DNA of 11,826 nucleotides from Eubacteriales bacterium (GCA_030625285.1 DAOURC010000011.1:1-11826); one strand, 5' to 3'; shown: positions 1 to 7,448, counted from the stretch's first letter. The notes: generated by a model not told the origin, from the sequence alone. Numbers and translations: made by a program.

Positions 1-1050
1 TATATATTTCTCTTTATTTTTCAAGAGAACAACCATTTCAATTTCATCCGTATCCATAATGTACTTTAACTGCTTAACAAATCTAACAAATGATTCTTCC
101 ATCGACTTCACAAAAGATAACTCAGGAGCACTAACTATCAAATTCTTAAGTTGTCTATTTTGTTTTTCAATACTTTTATTTTGTCTGGTAAGCTTCCTGC
201 GGCCAATTATCACTGCCAGAATTGATACTAATAAAGCTCCTATAAGTGTATATATATATTTTATTGTTGTTTTAGACAGCCTTGGTTTCGCATCACCATT
301 TAAAAGATTATTTAAAAAAGAATGGTATATGGAATCATTCTCCTTTTTCATCTCTACTAGATGTTTATCTACACTATCCAAAATATACTGATTTTTTATG
401 TCTCCTGTAATAACTTTTATTTTTATAGGATTAAACTGAATAGGAGTTATTGTAATATCATAATTGGATTCATAGTATTCACCAAATGTTCTGCTCACCA
501 CTCCCGCATCAATCTTGTTGTCTTCTAATTCTTTAAACATATCTATTCTATTTGTGTACTCTCTATAATTGACATCTACATCGAAACTATCAAGCGTATT
601 TTTTATTCCTAAATCGCCAATATAATAAATATCTCCCTTTTCAACTCCAAGTGATTTTCCTTCCAAATCTAAAAACGAATCGATTTCTTCATTTGCATTA
701 GAATATATCTGTCCCCAGCTTGAATAAATCGTTTCATCGTTATATATAAACTTTTGAGCTCTTTCATTTGACCATGCAACCACTAAGACTATATCCACAT
801 CTTTGTTTTCCGCTTTTATCATATTGTTTTCAAAGGTATCAAATTCATACGACACCTCCCATTTTTCCATTTTAGCTATGTAATTGAAAATATCAACAAA
901 AACGCCCCTGGGAACGCCTTCTTCATCGATGCCTACTAAAGGCATATTTTCATAAATACCGATTTTGATTGTATCGGCAAAACAGCTTCCCGAACTGATA
1001 AACAAAGATAAAATTAATAATATGATGATATTACTAGTGATTTTTTTCAT
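1..1050 (-). CDS. Membrane-bound sensor with extracytoplasmic solute-binding domain (3' end beyond window)
   Basis: The frame is open from ATG 1050 to base 1, giving 350 residues with no stop, so the C-terminal output domain is missing. Residues 1-25 form a signal peptide ending near CFA-D. Residues 27 to about 250 resemble the family 3 solute-binding domain (SBP_bac_3) seen in two-component sensors and cyclic-di-GMP enzymes: IKIGIYENMPLVG, then G-V-PRGVFVDIFNYIA, then DVDIVLVVAWSNERAQ. One membrane helix spans about 264-284, followed by a polar helical linker (RQNKSIEKQNRQLKN) and the start of a cytoplasmic domain at about 310-350. I infer a ligand-sensing signal protein. The output may be GAF with HD-GYP, GGDEF or a histidine kinase, but this cannot be seen. 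The start is supported by GGGGTG (1056-1061), 5 nt upstream. No terminator separates it from the ligase-like gene upstream, so read-through is possible. Confidence 0.85.
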   Translation of the reverse strand, partial: MKKITSNIIILLILSLFISSGSCFADTIKIGIYENMPLVGIDEEGVPRGVFVDIFNYIAKMEKWEVSYEFDTFENNMIKAENKDVDIVLVVAWSNERAQKFIYNDETIYSSWGQIYSNANEEIDSFLDLEGKSLGVEKGDIYYIGDLGIKNTLDSFDVDVNYREYTNRIDMFKELEDNKIDAGVVSRTFGEYYESNYDITITPIQFNPIKIKVITGDIKNQYILDSVDKHLVEMKKENDSIYHSFLNNLLNGDAKPRLSKTTIKYIYTLIGALLVSILAVIIGRRKLTRQNKSIEKQNRQLKNLIVSAPELSFVKSMEESFVRFVKQLKYIMDTDEIEMVVLLKNKEKYI

Positions 1051-1093
1051 TATGACACCCCATGTATAAACATTCTAAATTGCATATACCCTT

Positions 1094-1121
1094 ATTATAT
1101 ATAATATCTCTATTATTCCAA
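1094..1121 (-). promoter_or_regulatory. Candidate promoter of the solute-binding sensor gene
   Basis: A -10 box TATAAT (complement of 1094-1099) lies 16 nt from a -35-like TTGGAA (complement of 1116-1121). It sits in the 83-bp gap before ATG 1050. The -10 is part of an AT-only perfect palindrome (1093-1106), so chance occurrence is possible. Confidence 0.4.
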
Positions 1122-1133
1122 ATGTTTTTGTAA

Positions 1134-3038
1134 TTATCTATCGTTTATTAATTGATTAGCACCAATCCCTAACATTAACCAAAACATAGGTGCTATGGAA
1201 ACAACACTGTCATTAAAAAAGCTGGTAAGCATATATGCAACAACACAATAAAACACACCAGATAACAACACATCATCTCTGTTCTTAGCGTATTTAAGTC
1301 CTTTAAAAAGAAATACTCCTATAGCTGACAAAAAAGCTATCAATGATGCAAATCCTGTATTGATAGCCATCTGCAAATATGTATTATGTGGTTTATCTAC
1401 AAGCCCATAAGCATTACTCATATAATTTATCTTACCTATCAAATCCTCTTGAGGAAAAATATATGCATATACATCAGGACCAGCTCCGATAACCAAATAA
1501 TCTTCAATAAGCGGAAGCGACCTCGACCAAATATATCCCCTTCCACTTCCAGCATGTTCATAGCCTTCAAAGAACATTGAATCTGCAGGCACAAGACTTT
1601 CATTAAAAATCTCACCAAATGTATACATAGTCAGATTGCCATCCGATTTAATACTTATTACTTTTCGATTGGTTTTTGCAAGTTTAACATTTCCTAAATG
1701 GACAAGTACTTCATTACCTCCAACAACTTCTTTGTCGATCGGTCTTATCTTTACTATATCTCTAATCTGCATCTCTTTTATACCATCGTCATTTTCTACT
1801 TCTATCAAATGATAGAAGTTTAAAGTCATCCCTACGACGTTAGAGTTGATTGTTATAAATTGATACTCCTCATCCATCGGATAATATTCACCTGTATTCT
1901 CCACTCTATCAAGTTGCATTAATCTATGATCTGCATCATAAAGATTTACTTTATTATCTTCATTATCATATTTTACGCTGAAATCTTTACCCAGTTCATT
2001 CATTTCAACAAAGAGTTCATTATCGATAATTTCAAAACTTTCAACTTCAATGTTTCCTCTAGTAATAAAAGATCTTATTATGTCGTTAGTGAACCTCTCT
2101 ATTTCGCCCCAAGTAATTACTGAAAAAATCAGCACAAAACCAAGTATGCCAATTATGATTTTTTTATTTAATTTCGACATCATTATCAGTAAAAATACTC
2201 CTATCGCTCCTAGTATTCCTACTATGCCGGCTGAAGAATGTGATGCCAACAACAATCCTAACGAAACAAGTGTCAAACTCGTGAACACTATCTTTGCCAG
2301 GTGATTTTTAAAATATAGTATCCCAGATACAAGCATCGGTATTACCAACGCATAATACGATCCCATATAATTGGGATTATATAAAGTTCCGTAAACCGTA
2401 TTTGAAGACACATTAATACTCATTTGTCCGCTTATAGATTTAAATTCCGATGTAGTTATTAAATATTGAAACCACGAAGTCTCAAATATGTCGTGTCCTA
2501 AATACTGCGACAATCCAACTATCGCCATCAATAAAGCGCTAAAAAATATAAAAGCATAAATCCAGTCGTGTTGTTCTTTGTCGACGAGAAAAAACGCAAA
2601 GAAAAACAACATCATATAACTCAGATATGAAAAAGCTCCTTCATATCTTTCTACAGTACCAAATACTGCGACATCTAAATACTCAGATGCTATTGTCGAT
2701 GCGATAATAAAAAACATAAATATAAATATGAATTTAGCGACATAACTTATCTCTAGTCTTCTGAATCTCTTGTAGTTGAATATCATTATGAGAAATGCGA
2801 TGATTCCTGCCATATGTAATAATTCTGATTTGAATTTATGAAACATATCCACCTGATTAAAGAATCCACCATAGAACATAATTACTGATCCCGTTATTTC
2901 ATTCATCCTAAGTCTTATCGCAAGTGGTATAGCAATAACAACAATAAATATTATCCATCTTACAATCCATTCTCTTAGCATATATCTATCTATTTCTCTT
3001 AGTTTATCTCTAATCACATCATCATCCCCATATGTCAT
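1134..3038 (-). CDS. O-antigen ligase/polymerase-like membrane protein with large extracytoplasmic insert
   Basis: The 634-aa protein has about 12 hydrophobic segments (roughly 24-42, 75-90, 100-117, 137-152, 159-178, 225-244, 247-266, 268-287, 292-310, 557-579, 588-606, 614-630). Wzy_C/WaaL-type signatures are visible: RYEG (131-134), NPNYMGSYYA (221-230), RGYIW (500-504), GAGPDVY (518-524) and KPHN (549-552), where WaaL enzymes carry a functional histidine. Family members polymerise undecaprenyl-linked glycans or transfer them to lipid or protein outside the membrane; the acceptor here is unknown. A beta-rich, polar stretch at about 325-498 is inserted before RGYIW and makes the protein longer than typical ligases (about 400 aa). 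It is a paralogue of the gene at 9850-11568. The start is uncertain: ATG 3038 has almost no ribosome binding site (AAAGTTGTT), whereas a GTG at codon 8 (3017) follows a GGGG about 8 nt upstream. No terminator follows the stop. Confidence 0.88.
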   Translation of the reverse strand: MTYGDDDVIRDKLREIDRYMLREWIVRWIIFIVVIAIPLAIRLRMNEITGSVIMFYGGFFNQVDMFHKFKSELLHMAGIIAFLIMIFNYKRFRRLEISYVAKFIFIFMFFIIASTIASEYLDVAVFGTVERYEGAFSYLSYMMLFFFAFFLVDKEQHDWIYAFIFFSALLMAIVGLSQYLGHDIFETSWFQYLITTSEFKSISGQMSINVSSNTVYGTLYNPNYMGSYYALVIPMLVSGILYFKNHLAKIVFTSLTLVSLGLLLASHSSAGIVGILGAIGVFLLIMMSKLNKKIIIGILGFVLIFSVITWGEIERFTNDIIRSFITRGNIEVESFEIIDNELFVEMNELGKDFSVKYDNEDNKVNLYDADHRLMQLDRVENTGEYYPMDEEYQFITINSNVVGMTLNFYHLIEVENDDGIKEMQIRDIVKIRPIDKEVVGGNEVLVHLGNVKLAKTNRKVISIKSDGNLTMYTFGEIFNESLVPADSMFFEGYEHAGSGRGYIWSRSLPLIEDYLVIGAGPDVYAYIFPQEDLIGKINYMSNAYGLVDKPHNTYLQMAINTGFASLIAFLSAIGVFLFKGLKYAKNRDDVLLSGVFYCVVAYMLTSFFNDSVVSIAPMFWLMLGIGANQLINDR

Positions 3039-3060
3039 TATAACAACTTTATATATTATC

Positions 3061-3090
3061 TTTATATATTATTCATAACGTTTAATCCAA
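3061..3090 (-). promoter_or_regulatory. Weak candidate promoter for the 634-aa ligase-like gene
   Basis: The complement of 3085-3090 reads TTGGAT, followed 16-18 nt later by overlapping TATATA (3063-3068) and TATAAA (3061-3066). A promoter is expected here because a terminator (3131-3163) isolates the gene from upstream transcription, but the -35 match is poor and the area is very AT-rich. Confidence 0.3.
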
Positions 3091-3130
3091 CTGAAATATA
3101 CCTGTTTTTATGCTGAGGATTGGATTTAAT

Positions 3131-3163
3131 AAAAAGAAAACTCTAATAATCACATTAGAGTTT
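3131..3163 (-). terminator. Rho-independent terminator of the 184-aa secreted protein gene
   Basis: A perfect 10-bp inverted repeat (AAACTCTAAT at 3138-3147 and its complement at 3154-3163, loop of 6) is followed on the minus strand by TTTTCTTTTT (3131-3140, overlapping the foot of the stem). It starts 66 nt after the stop codon of the gene at 3230-3784. Confidence 0.8.
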
Positions 3164-3229
3164 AAATGACAGGTTAAATTTTTTTTTTGAAGTATTTCAA
3201 TTCCTTTCGTTCTTTATAGCAAATTTCAA

Positions 3230-3784
3230 CTAATCGAGCTCAATGGATTCTACCTCATCCATATCGATTGCATCATCCAAAAACTTATGATGAAGCAATA
3301 CTTTTTCATCTTTATATCTATCTATATATTCATCAGCGATTTCTTGACCGTATCCACCATTTGACAATTGCTCTTTAAACTTATCTATATGATAATAAAA
3401 AACATTATCAATATTTTTCTCCAATTCCCCTATTTCACTTATATATTTTGTAATCAGTCTCGCCTTAACAGAAGTTTTTATTCTATCTTCATACGGTAAT
3501 TCTTCATATTCTTTAGATGCCTCATCGATAATATTTTGCAATCTCAGATTATATCCATCTACTACAGTGTCAAAAATATCCTCATACATTACTGAGATTT
3601 CATCTAAAGAAAGAATTTCCTTAACTTTTTCAACATCAGTATCAACTTCGTAATTCACAAAATCTATTACATCGACAATAGGTTTATTTTCAAATTCATA
3701 AGAACTTTTTTCATCCAGTAACGCAAAAGCAGACAATGGAATTATAAGCAATGATACTAGTCCCAACATAACTTTCTTTTTCAA
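3230..3784 (-). CDS. Small acidic secreted protein of unknown function
   Basis: The 184-aa protein begins with a typical signal peptide (KKK, then the hydrophobic stretch VMLGLVSLLIIPLSAFA; cleavage likely near residue 21-22). There is no lipobox cysteine, so it should be released or held non-covalently. The mature part is acidic, predicted mainly helical, without cysteines, and ends in an Asp/Glu-rich tail (DDAIDMDEVESIELD). I do not recognise a family. The initiation codon is TTG (complement of 3782-3784), chosen because a very strong AGGGAGGG ribosome binding site (3791-3798) sits 6 nt upstream; the next in-frame ATG (codon 6) would remove the positive N-region of the signal peptide. It has its own upstream -10-like box and its own terminator, so it appears to be monocistronic. 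Its neighbours are cell-surface genes, which fits an exported role only in a general way. Confidence 0.8.
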   Translation of the reverse strand: MKKKVMLGLVSLLIIPLSAFALLDEKSSYEFENKPIVDVIDFVNYEVDTDVEKVKEILSLDEISVMYEDIFDTVVDGYNLRLQNIIDEASKEYEELPYEDRIKTSVKARLITKYISEIGELEKNIDNVFYYHIDKFKEQLSNGGYGQEIADEYIDRYKDEKVLLHHKFLDDAIDMDEVESIELD

Positions 3785-3790
3785 TAAAAT

Positions 3791-3798
3791 CCCTCCCT
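3791..3798 (-). promoter_or_regulatory. Strong ribosome binding site that decides a TTG start
   Basis: AGGGAGGG on the minus strand ends 6 nt before the TTG codon at 3784. It is near-ideal in sequence and spacing and compensates for the weak start codon. Confidence 0.8.
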
Positions 3799-3830
3799 AC
3801 TTGTCACAATCAGATTCCAGCATATTCATC

Positions 3831-3836
3831 ATTATA
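3831..3836 (-). promoter_or_regulatory. Candidate -10 box of the 184-aa secreted protein gene
   Basis: A consensus TATAAT (complement of 3831-3836) lies about 46 nt upstream of the TTG start and downstream of the preceding terminator. I see no convincing -35 at 16-18 nt; ACAGTA lies at the 17-nt position. Confidence 0.35.
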
Positions 3837-3896
3837 CTTTAAATCGTCACTATTACTGTCTGCTAACGGCATACAAAATCAAATTTATCTCAATTG

Positions 3897-3930
3897 AAAC
3901 AACAAAAGAACCAATCACTATGATTGGTTC
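3897..3930 (-). terminator. Rho-independent terminator of the coiled-coil gene
   Basis: A perfect 10-bp inverted repeat (GAACCAATCA at 3908-3917, complement at 3921-3930, 3-nt loop) is followed on the minus strand by TTTTGTTGTTT. It begins 20 nt after the stop codon at 3951. Confidence 0.85.
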
Positions 3931-3950
3931 CAATAACTACATTACAAATA

Positions 3951-4325
3951 TTATTGAGTAGCACTCTTGATTACTCTTATTTGCACTTCTTGTCGTTCTA
4001 CTTTTTTATCAATTTTGTCAACTTTATCTTCAAGCCTATTTAGTTTTCCATAAGTTAATTTATAACCATCATACAAAGCTTTATGGTTGTCATCCATTTT
4101 ATTCTCAAGTCTAACCATATCATGCTTAACAAATATAAATTCTTGAAACATTTCTTCTCTCAAATCTTCTATCTTACCATCTAAGCCATTTATTTTGTTA
4201 CCTAGCCCTTCTATCTTATCATTCATTTTGCCATCTAAATCTACTATCTTGTTATCTAATCCATTTATCTGGCTACTTAACTCAGCGTACATCTTTTCTA
4301 GCAAATTAAAAACCTTATCTTCCAT
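3951..4325 (-). CDS. Small heptad-repeat coiled-coil protein of unknown function
   Basis: The 124-aa protein starts MEDKVFNLLEKMYAEL and then carries heptad-like units of the form I-x-x-L-D-x-K (INGLDNK, IVDLDGK, INGLDGK, IEDLREE; about residues 20-58), an eleven-residue step at KMNDKIEGLGNK, and a second helical part (about 60-115: VRLENKMDD, LNRLEDKVDKIDKKVERQEVQIRVI). It has no signal peptide, membrane segment or cysteine, so it should be cytoplasmic and probably a parallel oligomeric coiled coil. Similar small heptad proteins are common in Clostridia without a defined role; that is recalled family knowledge, not a search result. The start is firm: AAGGAGT (4332-4338) lies 6 nt upstream of ATG. 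It has its own extended -10 promoter and its own terminator, and is flanked by surface-protein genes. A regulatory or scaffolding role would be a guess. Confidence 0.8.
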   Translation of the reverse strand: MEDKVFNLLEKMYAELSSQINGLDNKIVDLDGKMNDKIEGLGNKINGLDGKIEDLREEMFQEFIFVKHDMVRLENKMDDNHKALYDGYKLTYGKLNRLEDKVDKIDKKVERQEVQIRVIKSATQ

Positions 4326-4358
4326 ATTAAAACTCCTTCGATACTTCTTATTGTTCTA

Positions 4359-4367
4359 ATTATATCA
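4359..4367 (-). promoter_or_regulatory. Extended -10 promoter of the coiled-coil gene
   Basis: The minus strand reads TGATATAAT (complement of 4359-4367), a TGn-extended consensus -10. The best -35 is TTGATT (4384-4389) at a long 19-nt spacing. It would give a leader of about 25-30 nt carrying the AAGGAGT ribosome binding site. Confidence 0.55.
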
Positions 4368-4400
4368 CCAATTCATATTTTAAAATCAAATATTAATAAT

Positions 4401-4560
4401 AATTCCAATAAGAATTCAAAGCCACTTCTAAGAATCGATTAATTCGTTAAGTATGAAATAATATATTGTTATCTGTGTTATTTTTTATTTTCAGTTTATC
4501 ATTACACTATATTTTGAACTTAATAATTGCCATTAATCCCAATAGGAATTAAAAAAAGCC
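4401..4560. repeat. Pair of short related repeats in the intergenic region
   Basis: CCAATAAGAATT (4405-4416) and CCAATAGGAATT (4539-4550) differ by one base. Both are preceded by TAATAAT-like sequence and followed by A-rich sequence ending AAAGCC (to 4423 and 4560). The first copy is itself a short inverted repeat (AATTC/GAATT). The second abuts the SLH gene terminator. The 329-bp gap (4326-4654) otherwise holds only the coiled-coil gene promoter and that terminator; I see no gene in it on either strand. Confidence 0.35.
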
Positions 4561-4578
4561 AACCCCGTAGGATTGACT
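4551..4578 (-). terminator. Rho-independent terminator of the SLH surface protein gene, with UACG tetraloop
   Basis: On the minus strand a 9-bp stem (AGTCAATCC with GGGTTGGCT, including two G-U pairs) closes on a C(UACG)G tetraloop of the very stable UNCG class and is followed by seven T residues. It begins 76 nt after the stop codon at 4655. Confidence 0.88.
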
Positions 4579-4654
4579 TTTCTTGCATAGTTCATACTTT
4601 TGCTCAGCACTCTCTATATTTCTCATTTCATTCTATCGATTGCAATATTAATTC

Positions 4655-7273
4655 TTAAATAGTTGGAAGAACCAATATATCTTCAGTAATAATAGTTTCA
4701 CCATCACAAGAAATGAATTTAATAGTATGCTCTCCTATTGTCAACGTTTGGCTACTTCCATCGTTACATACTGTTCCAACTTTAACCGAATCAACATACC
4801 ATATGCCAACTTCTTCAAAATCCACTCCATATTGATCATATGATTTAAAAACATCTGAGTACGTCGATACAGCTGCAATCAATGCTTCTTCACTCAATTC
4901 AATCGTAGTCAACATAGGTTCGACGATTGAAATTTGTACAGTGGCGGATGTCAATAAATTACCTCCACTATCGAATGCTCTTAAAATAGATACTGAATCC
5001 GTTTCTGGATCTCCTCCAGAAATCGTTCCTGTATCTATTACTACCAACGATGCTGATGAAGATGTCAATTGATCTATTTTATTGGAAACTAAAACAACTT
5101 CTTCACCTAGTGATGTCTTTCCAATCAACTCAATTTCTACATAAAATTTAGATAAATCATCTGGGTTTGCGTAAACAACACCAATATCACCAAATTCATA
5201 GGATAACTCATCAGTTGCAGAAACCACTTTTATAGACATGATGTATATCGCACTGCCCACTTCTACCGTGAATTCTTCTGTTCCTGAAGTACCATTAGAT
5301 TCAAATGACCATTTACCCGAATCTGGTCCAAACAATATTTTGTTGATATCAAATAAAGTGTCTCCATCTGTATGCGTGATAACTAAATCAGATACCATCG
5401 CTTCAAAATTTCTTCCATATTGATCAAGAATAGAAAGATCTGCTATCGAGAGCAATGCATTTGCATCAATATTGAAAACTCTTGAAAAATCGACAGATTC
5501 AATTGAACTGGCAAACGCTTCCGATTCTACCTCGAATGTAACAGATGCCATTTCTTCAACACCTTTATTTGCATTCACTGTGAAATCACCTTCAGTAGTA
5601 ACAACTTTCAAATAATCTCCATCGACAACAACCGACGCCCCACCTGTTGCAGTATATGTCAATCCCGATATATTTTCACTTTCAATCAAATAACCGAATT
5701 GATCATATACGACAATTTTAATAGAAGCTGTTTCACCGTCAGTAATCAATCCTTCAGGTTCATATAATTCGACAGAATCAATATACGGTTCGGTTTCGAC
5801 AGTCACCGTGAACTTAGCTGTTGTTGAAAATTCTTCAACAACTGCAGTAATTGTAGTTGTACCACTTACTCCTGCATCTATTGTCAATTTACCTTCAGAA
5901 TCTACATCGATGTTACTTACATCGACAACACTCGGATCCGATGAATGCCAAGTCATTTCACTTACTGAAAACAACATGTAGATATCACCATATTGATCAA
6001 TCGCACTATATTCCACGACAAGATCCTCGTCGCCTTCATAAATCCTTGTATTTCCTTCAAGTTTCCGTACATCGCCAAAAGTTATATCGGCAATTTTAAC
6101 AGGTTCAGAAAACTCAATTGATTTTATACTAGTTATACTTCCATAAATAGCAGTAACGTTAAATGCATCTCCTAAAACAATTTCATTTCCAGCAGTGTAT
6201 AACACTGGGAATGTCACTTTAAAACTATAATCAGAATCAATTGATGTCGCTTTAGTCACAGTTCCAAAATTAGCTGATAAAGTTTCATATATAGTCACTG
6301 TCAAATTACTTGTACCAGCCTCTCTATATAGAGTTCCATATTGATTATATACATTAATGTATATCGCTACTTCATCACCGCTTATACTGACAATATCCAC
6401 TCTATCAGTCATCACTTCTACGCCTGCAACTTCTTCATCAATAATTGTAAAATTCTCCTCTAGTGGTTGATCTGTCACTCCAGTAATTTTAACCTTGTAA
6501 TTTGCAGGTGTCAGTTTAACTAACGGAGAAGTTAAAATCACACTGAATTTATCTACACTCCACTGCGTTGTTGTTGTACTTATCGCCACTCCTTTAAATA
6601 ATGTTATCACTGCATTTTCAGTAGCTACAGGTTGATTGAATGTAACTTTGATTTTATTGACATCGACAATTTCAACCGACACAATTTCTACTTCTCCAGT
6701 CGCAATACCAAGTATCGAAGCGAGAAGCACACCACTTTTATTAAGTGAATATACTGTTTTATACATGAGTTCAAAAACTTCGCCTCTTTTAATAGCTTCC
6801 TGGTTCATTATCGATGCGTTGATTCCCAACGAAGCCGAGAAAGCCACTGCATCACTCCAGACAAAATCGCTAAAACTGCTGTATCCAAGTGTTCTCAATA
6901 AAAACGTAGATGCTTGAGCAGCTGTCAATGTATCATTTGGGCCAAATGTACCATCACCATAACCAACTGTCCATCCTCTGTTTTGTGCATAAGCGACATA
7001 AGGGCCATACCATGCATCTACTAGAACATCAGTAAATGTTGAAGCATATGCATAGTTCATCGCCTCTTCTTCTACTCCGTACATTCTCGAGAGCACAACC
7101 GCCATCTGAGCACGAGTTAAAGAATCGCCTTCCGCCAATGTTCCTTGATCGTCAATTCCTTTAACGAGTCCTAGTTCGTACAATTTTTCACCATAGGTCA
7201 TAGGAGTAGCAAAACTCGAAAAACTTCCTGCCACAAGTACTAAAACCAATATCAATGAAAGTATTCTTTTCAT
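4655..7273 (-). CDS. S-layer-type surface protein: SLH domains plus array of Ig-like modules
   Basis: The 872-aa protein starts with a signal peptide (MKRILSLILVLVLVAGSFSS, cleavage near 22-23). Three SLH-like repeats follow: about 26-66 (with SLTRAQ), 80-131 (FTD..., GYGDGTFGPNDTLTAAQ, the clearest) and 137-176 (with KRGE). SLH triplets bind pyruvylated secondary cell-wall polymers, so the protein should sit on the cell wall. Residues 195-280 resemble the SbsA-type Ig-like domain (IVSVEIVDVNKIKVTFNQPV). Further Ig-like modules of about 93-116 aa are marked by NQYG (310), DQYG (426), DQFG (524), DQYG (617) and DQYG (813); the one around 411-492 is a clear Big_2 (SSDPSVVDVS, GTTTITAVV). A module near 690-785 lacks the DQYG mark. 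The last domain holds the only two cysteines, C836 and C856. AGGGGGA (7282-7288) supports the ATG. It is transcribed alone. It could be the main S-layer subunit or an accessory adhesin-like protein. Confidence 0.93.
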   Translation of the reverse strand: MKRILSLILVLVLVAGSFSSFATPMTYGEKLYELGLVKGIDDQGTLAEGDSLTRAQMAVVLSRMYGVEEEAMNYAYASTFTDVLVDAWYGPYVAYAQNRGWTVGYGDGTFGPNDTLTAAQASTFLLRTLGYSSFSDFVWSDAVAFSASLGINASIMNQEAIKRGEVFELMYKTVYSLNKSGVLLASILGIATGEVEIVSVEIVDVNKIKVTFNQPVATENAVITLFKGVAISTTTTQWSVDKFSVILTSPLVKLTPANYKVKITGVTDQPLEENFTIIDEEVAGVEVMTDRVDIVSISGDEVAIYINVYNQYGTLYREAGTSNLTVTIYETLSANFGTVTKATSIDSDYSFKVTFPVLYTAGNEIVLGDAFNVTAIYGSITSIKSIEFSEPVKIADITFGDVRKLEGNTRIYEGDEDLVVEYSAIDQYGDIYMLFSVSEMTWHSSDPSVVDVSNIDVDSEGKLTIDAGVSGTTTITAVVEEFSTTAKFTVTVETEPYIDSVELYEPEGLITDGETASIKIVVYDQFGYLIESENISGLTYTATGGASVVVDGDYLKVVTTEGDFTVNANKGVEEMASVTFEVESEAFASSIESVDFSRVFNIDANALLSIADLSILDQYGRNFEAMVSDLVITHTDGDTLFDINKILFGPDSGKWSFESNGTSGTEEFTVEVGSAIYIMSIKVVSATDELSYEFGDIGVVYANPDDLSKFYVEIELIGKTSLGEEVVLVSNKIDQLTSSSASLVVIDTGTISGGDPETDSVSILRAFDSGGNLLTSATVQISIVEPMLTTIELSEEALIAAVSTYSDVFKSYDQYGVDFEEVGIWYVDSVKVGTVCNDGSSQTLTIGEHTIKFISCDGETIITEDILVLPTI

Positions 7274-7358
7274 TTTAATAATCCCCCTCTTGAAAATTTC
7301 TAATATTACCTTTCAACTATTATAACTGCTCTTATTGATATATACCTTTTTTATGCAA

Positions 7359-7386
7359 CTTATAACGCTAGACAAAACTTTGTCAT
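7359..7386 (-). promoter_or_regulatory. Candidate promoter with overlapping operator-like palindrome, SLH gene
   Basis: The minus strand has a -35-like ATGACA (complement of 7381-7386), a 16-nt spacer and a -10-like TATAAG (7359-7364), giving a leader of about 80 nt. A palindrome of two 6-bp arms around 2 nt (GACAAA-AC-TTTGTC, 7371-7384) covers the -35 and part of the spacer, where a repressor would act. A TATAAT at 7319-7324 is an alternative -10 but lacks a -35. Confidence 0.35.
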
Positions 7387-7448
7387 GTATATTTAATGGA
7401 TTTTCAAAACCAGCTCCATTTCATAACCCACACTTCTTGTCCTTTATT

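Noticed and set aside
59..391. Plus-strand 110-aa frame with hydrophobic stretches
   Set aside because: It is antisense to the continuous minus-strand sensor frame (1-1050), which has a signal peptide, domain motifs and a ribosome binding site; the plus frame has none.
1093..1106. Perfect palindrome TATTATATATAATA
   Set aside because: It is made only of A and T in a very AT-rich gap, so chance is likely; it lacks a GC stem or T run to be a terminator.
1386..2304. Three short plus-strand frames
   Set aside because: They are shadows inside the 634-aa ligase-like gene, low in complexity and rich in Ile, Ser and Thr, with no recognisable domains.
4175..4290. Short direct DNA repeats in the coiled-coil gene that might resemble a CRISPR or minisatellite
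   Set aside because: The units are imperfect 21-bp-scale repeats that encode heptads in frame; there are no conserved repeats with unique spacers.
5238..6917. Plus-strand frames of 61-93 aa
   Set aside because: They are antisense to the well-supported SLH protein and have no recognisable domains.
7274..7370. Possible riboswitch in the SLH gene leader
   Set aside because: I found no known aptamer core, and no leader terminator or anti-terminator pair; only the upstream palindrome stands out.
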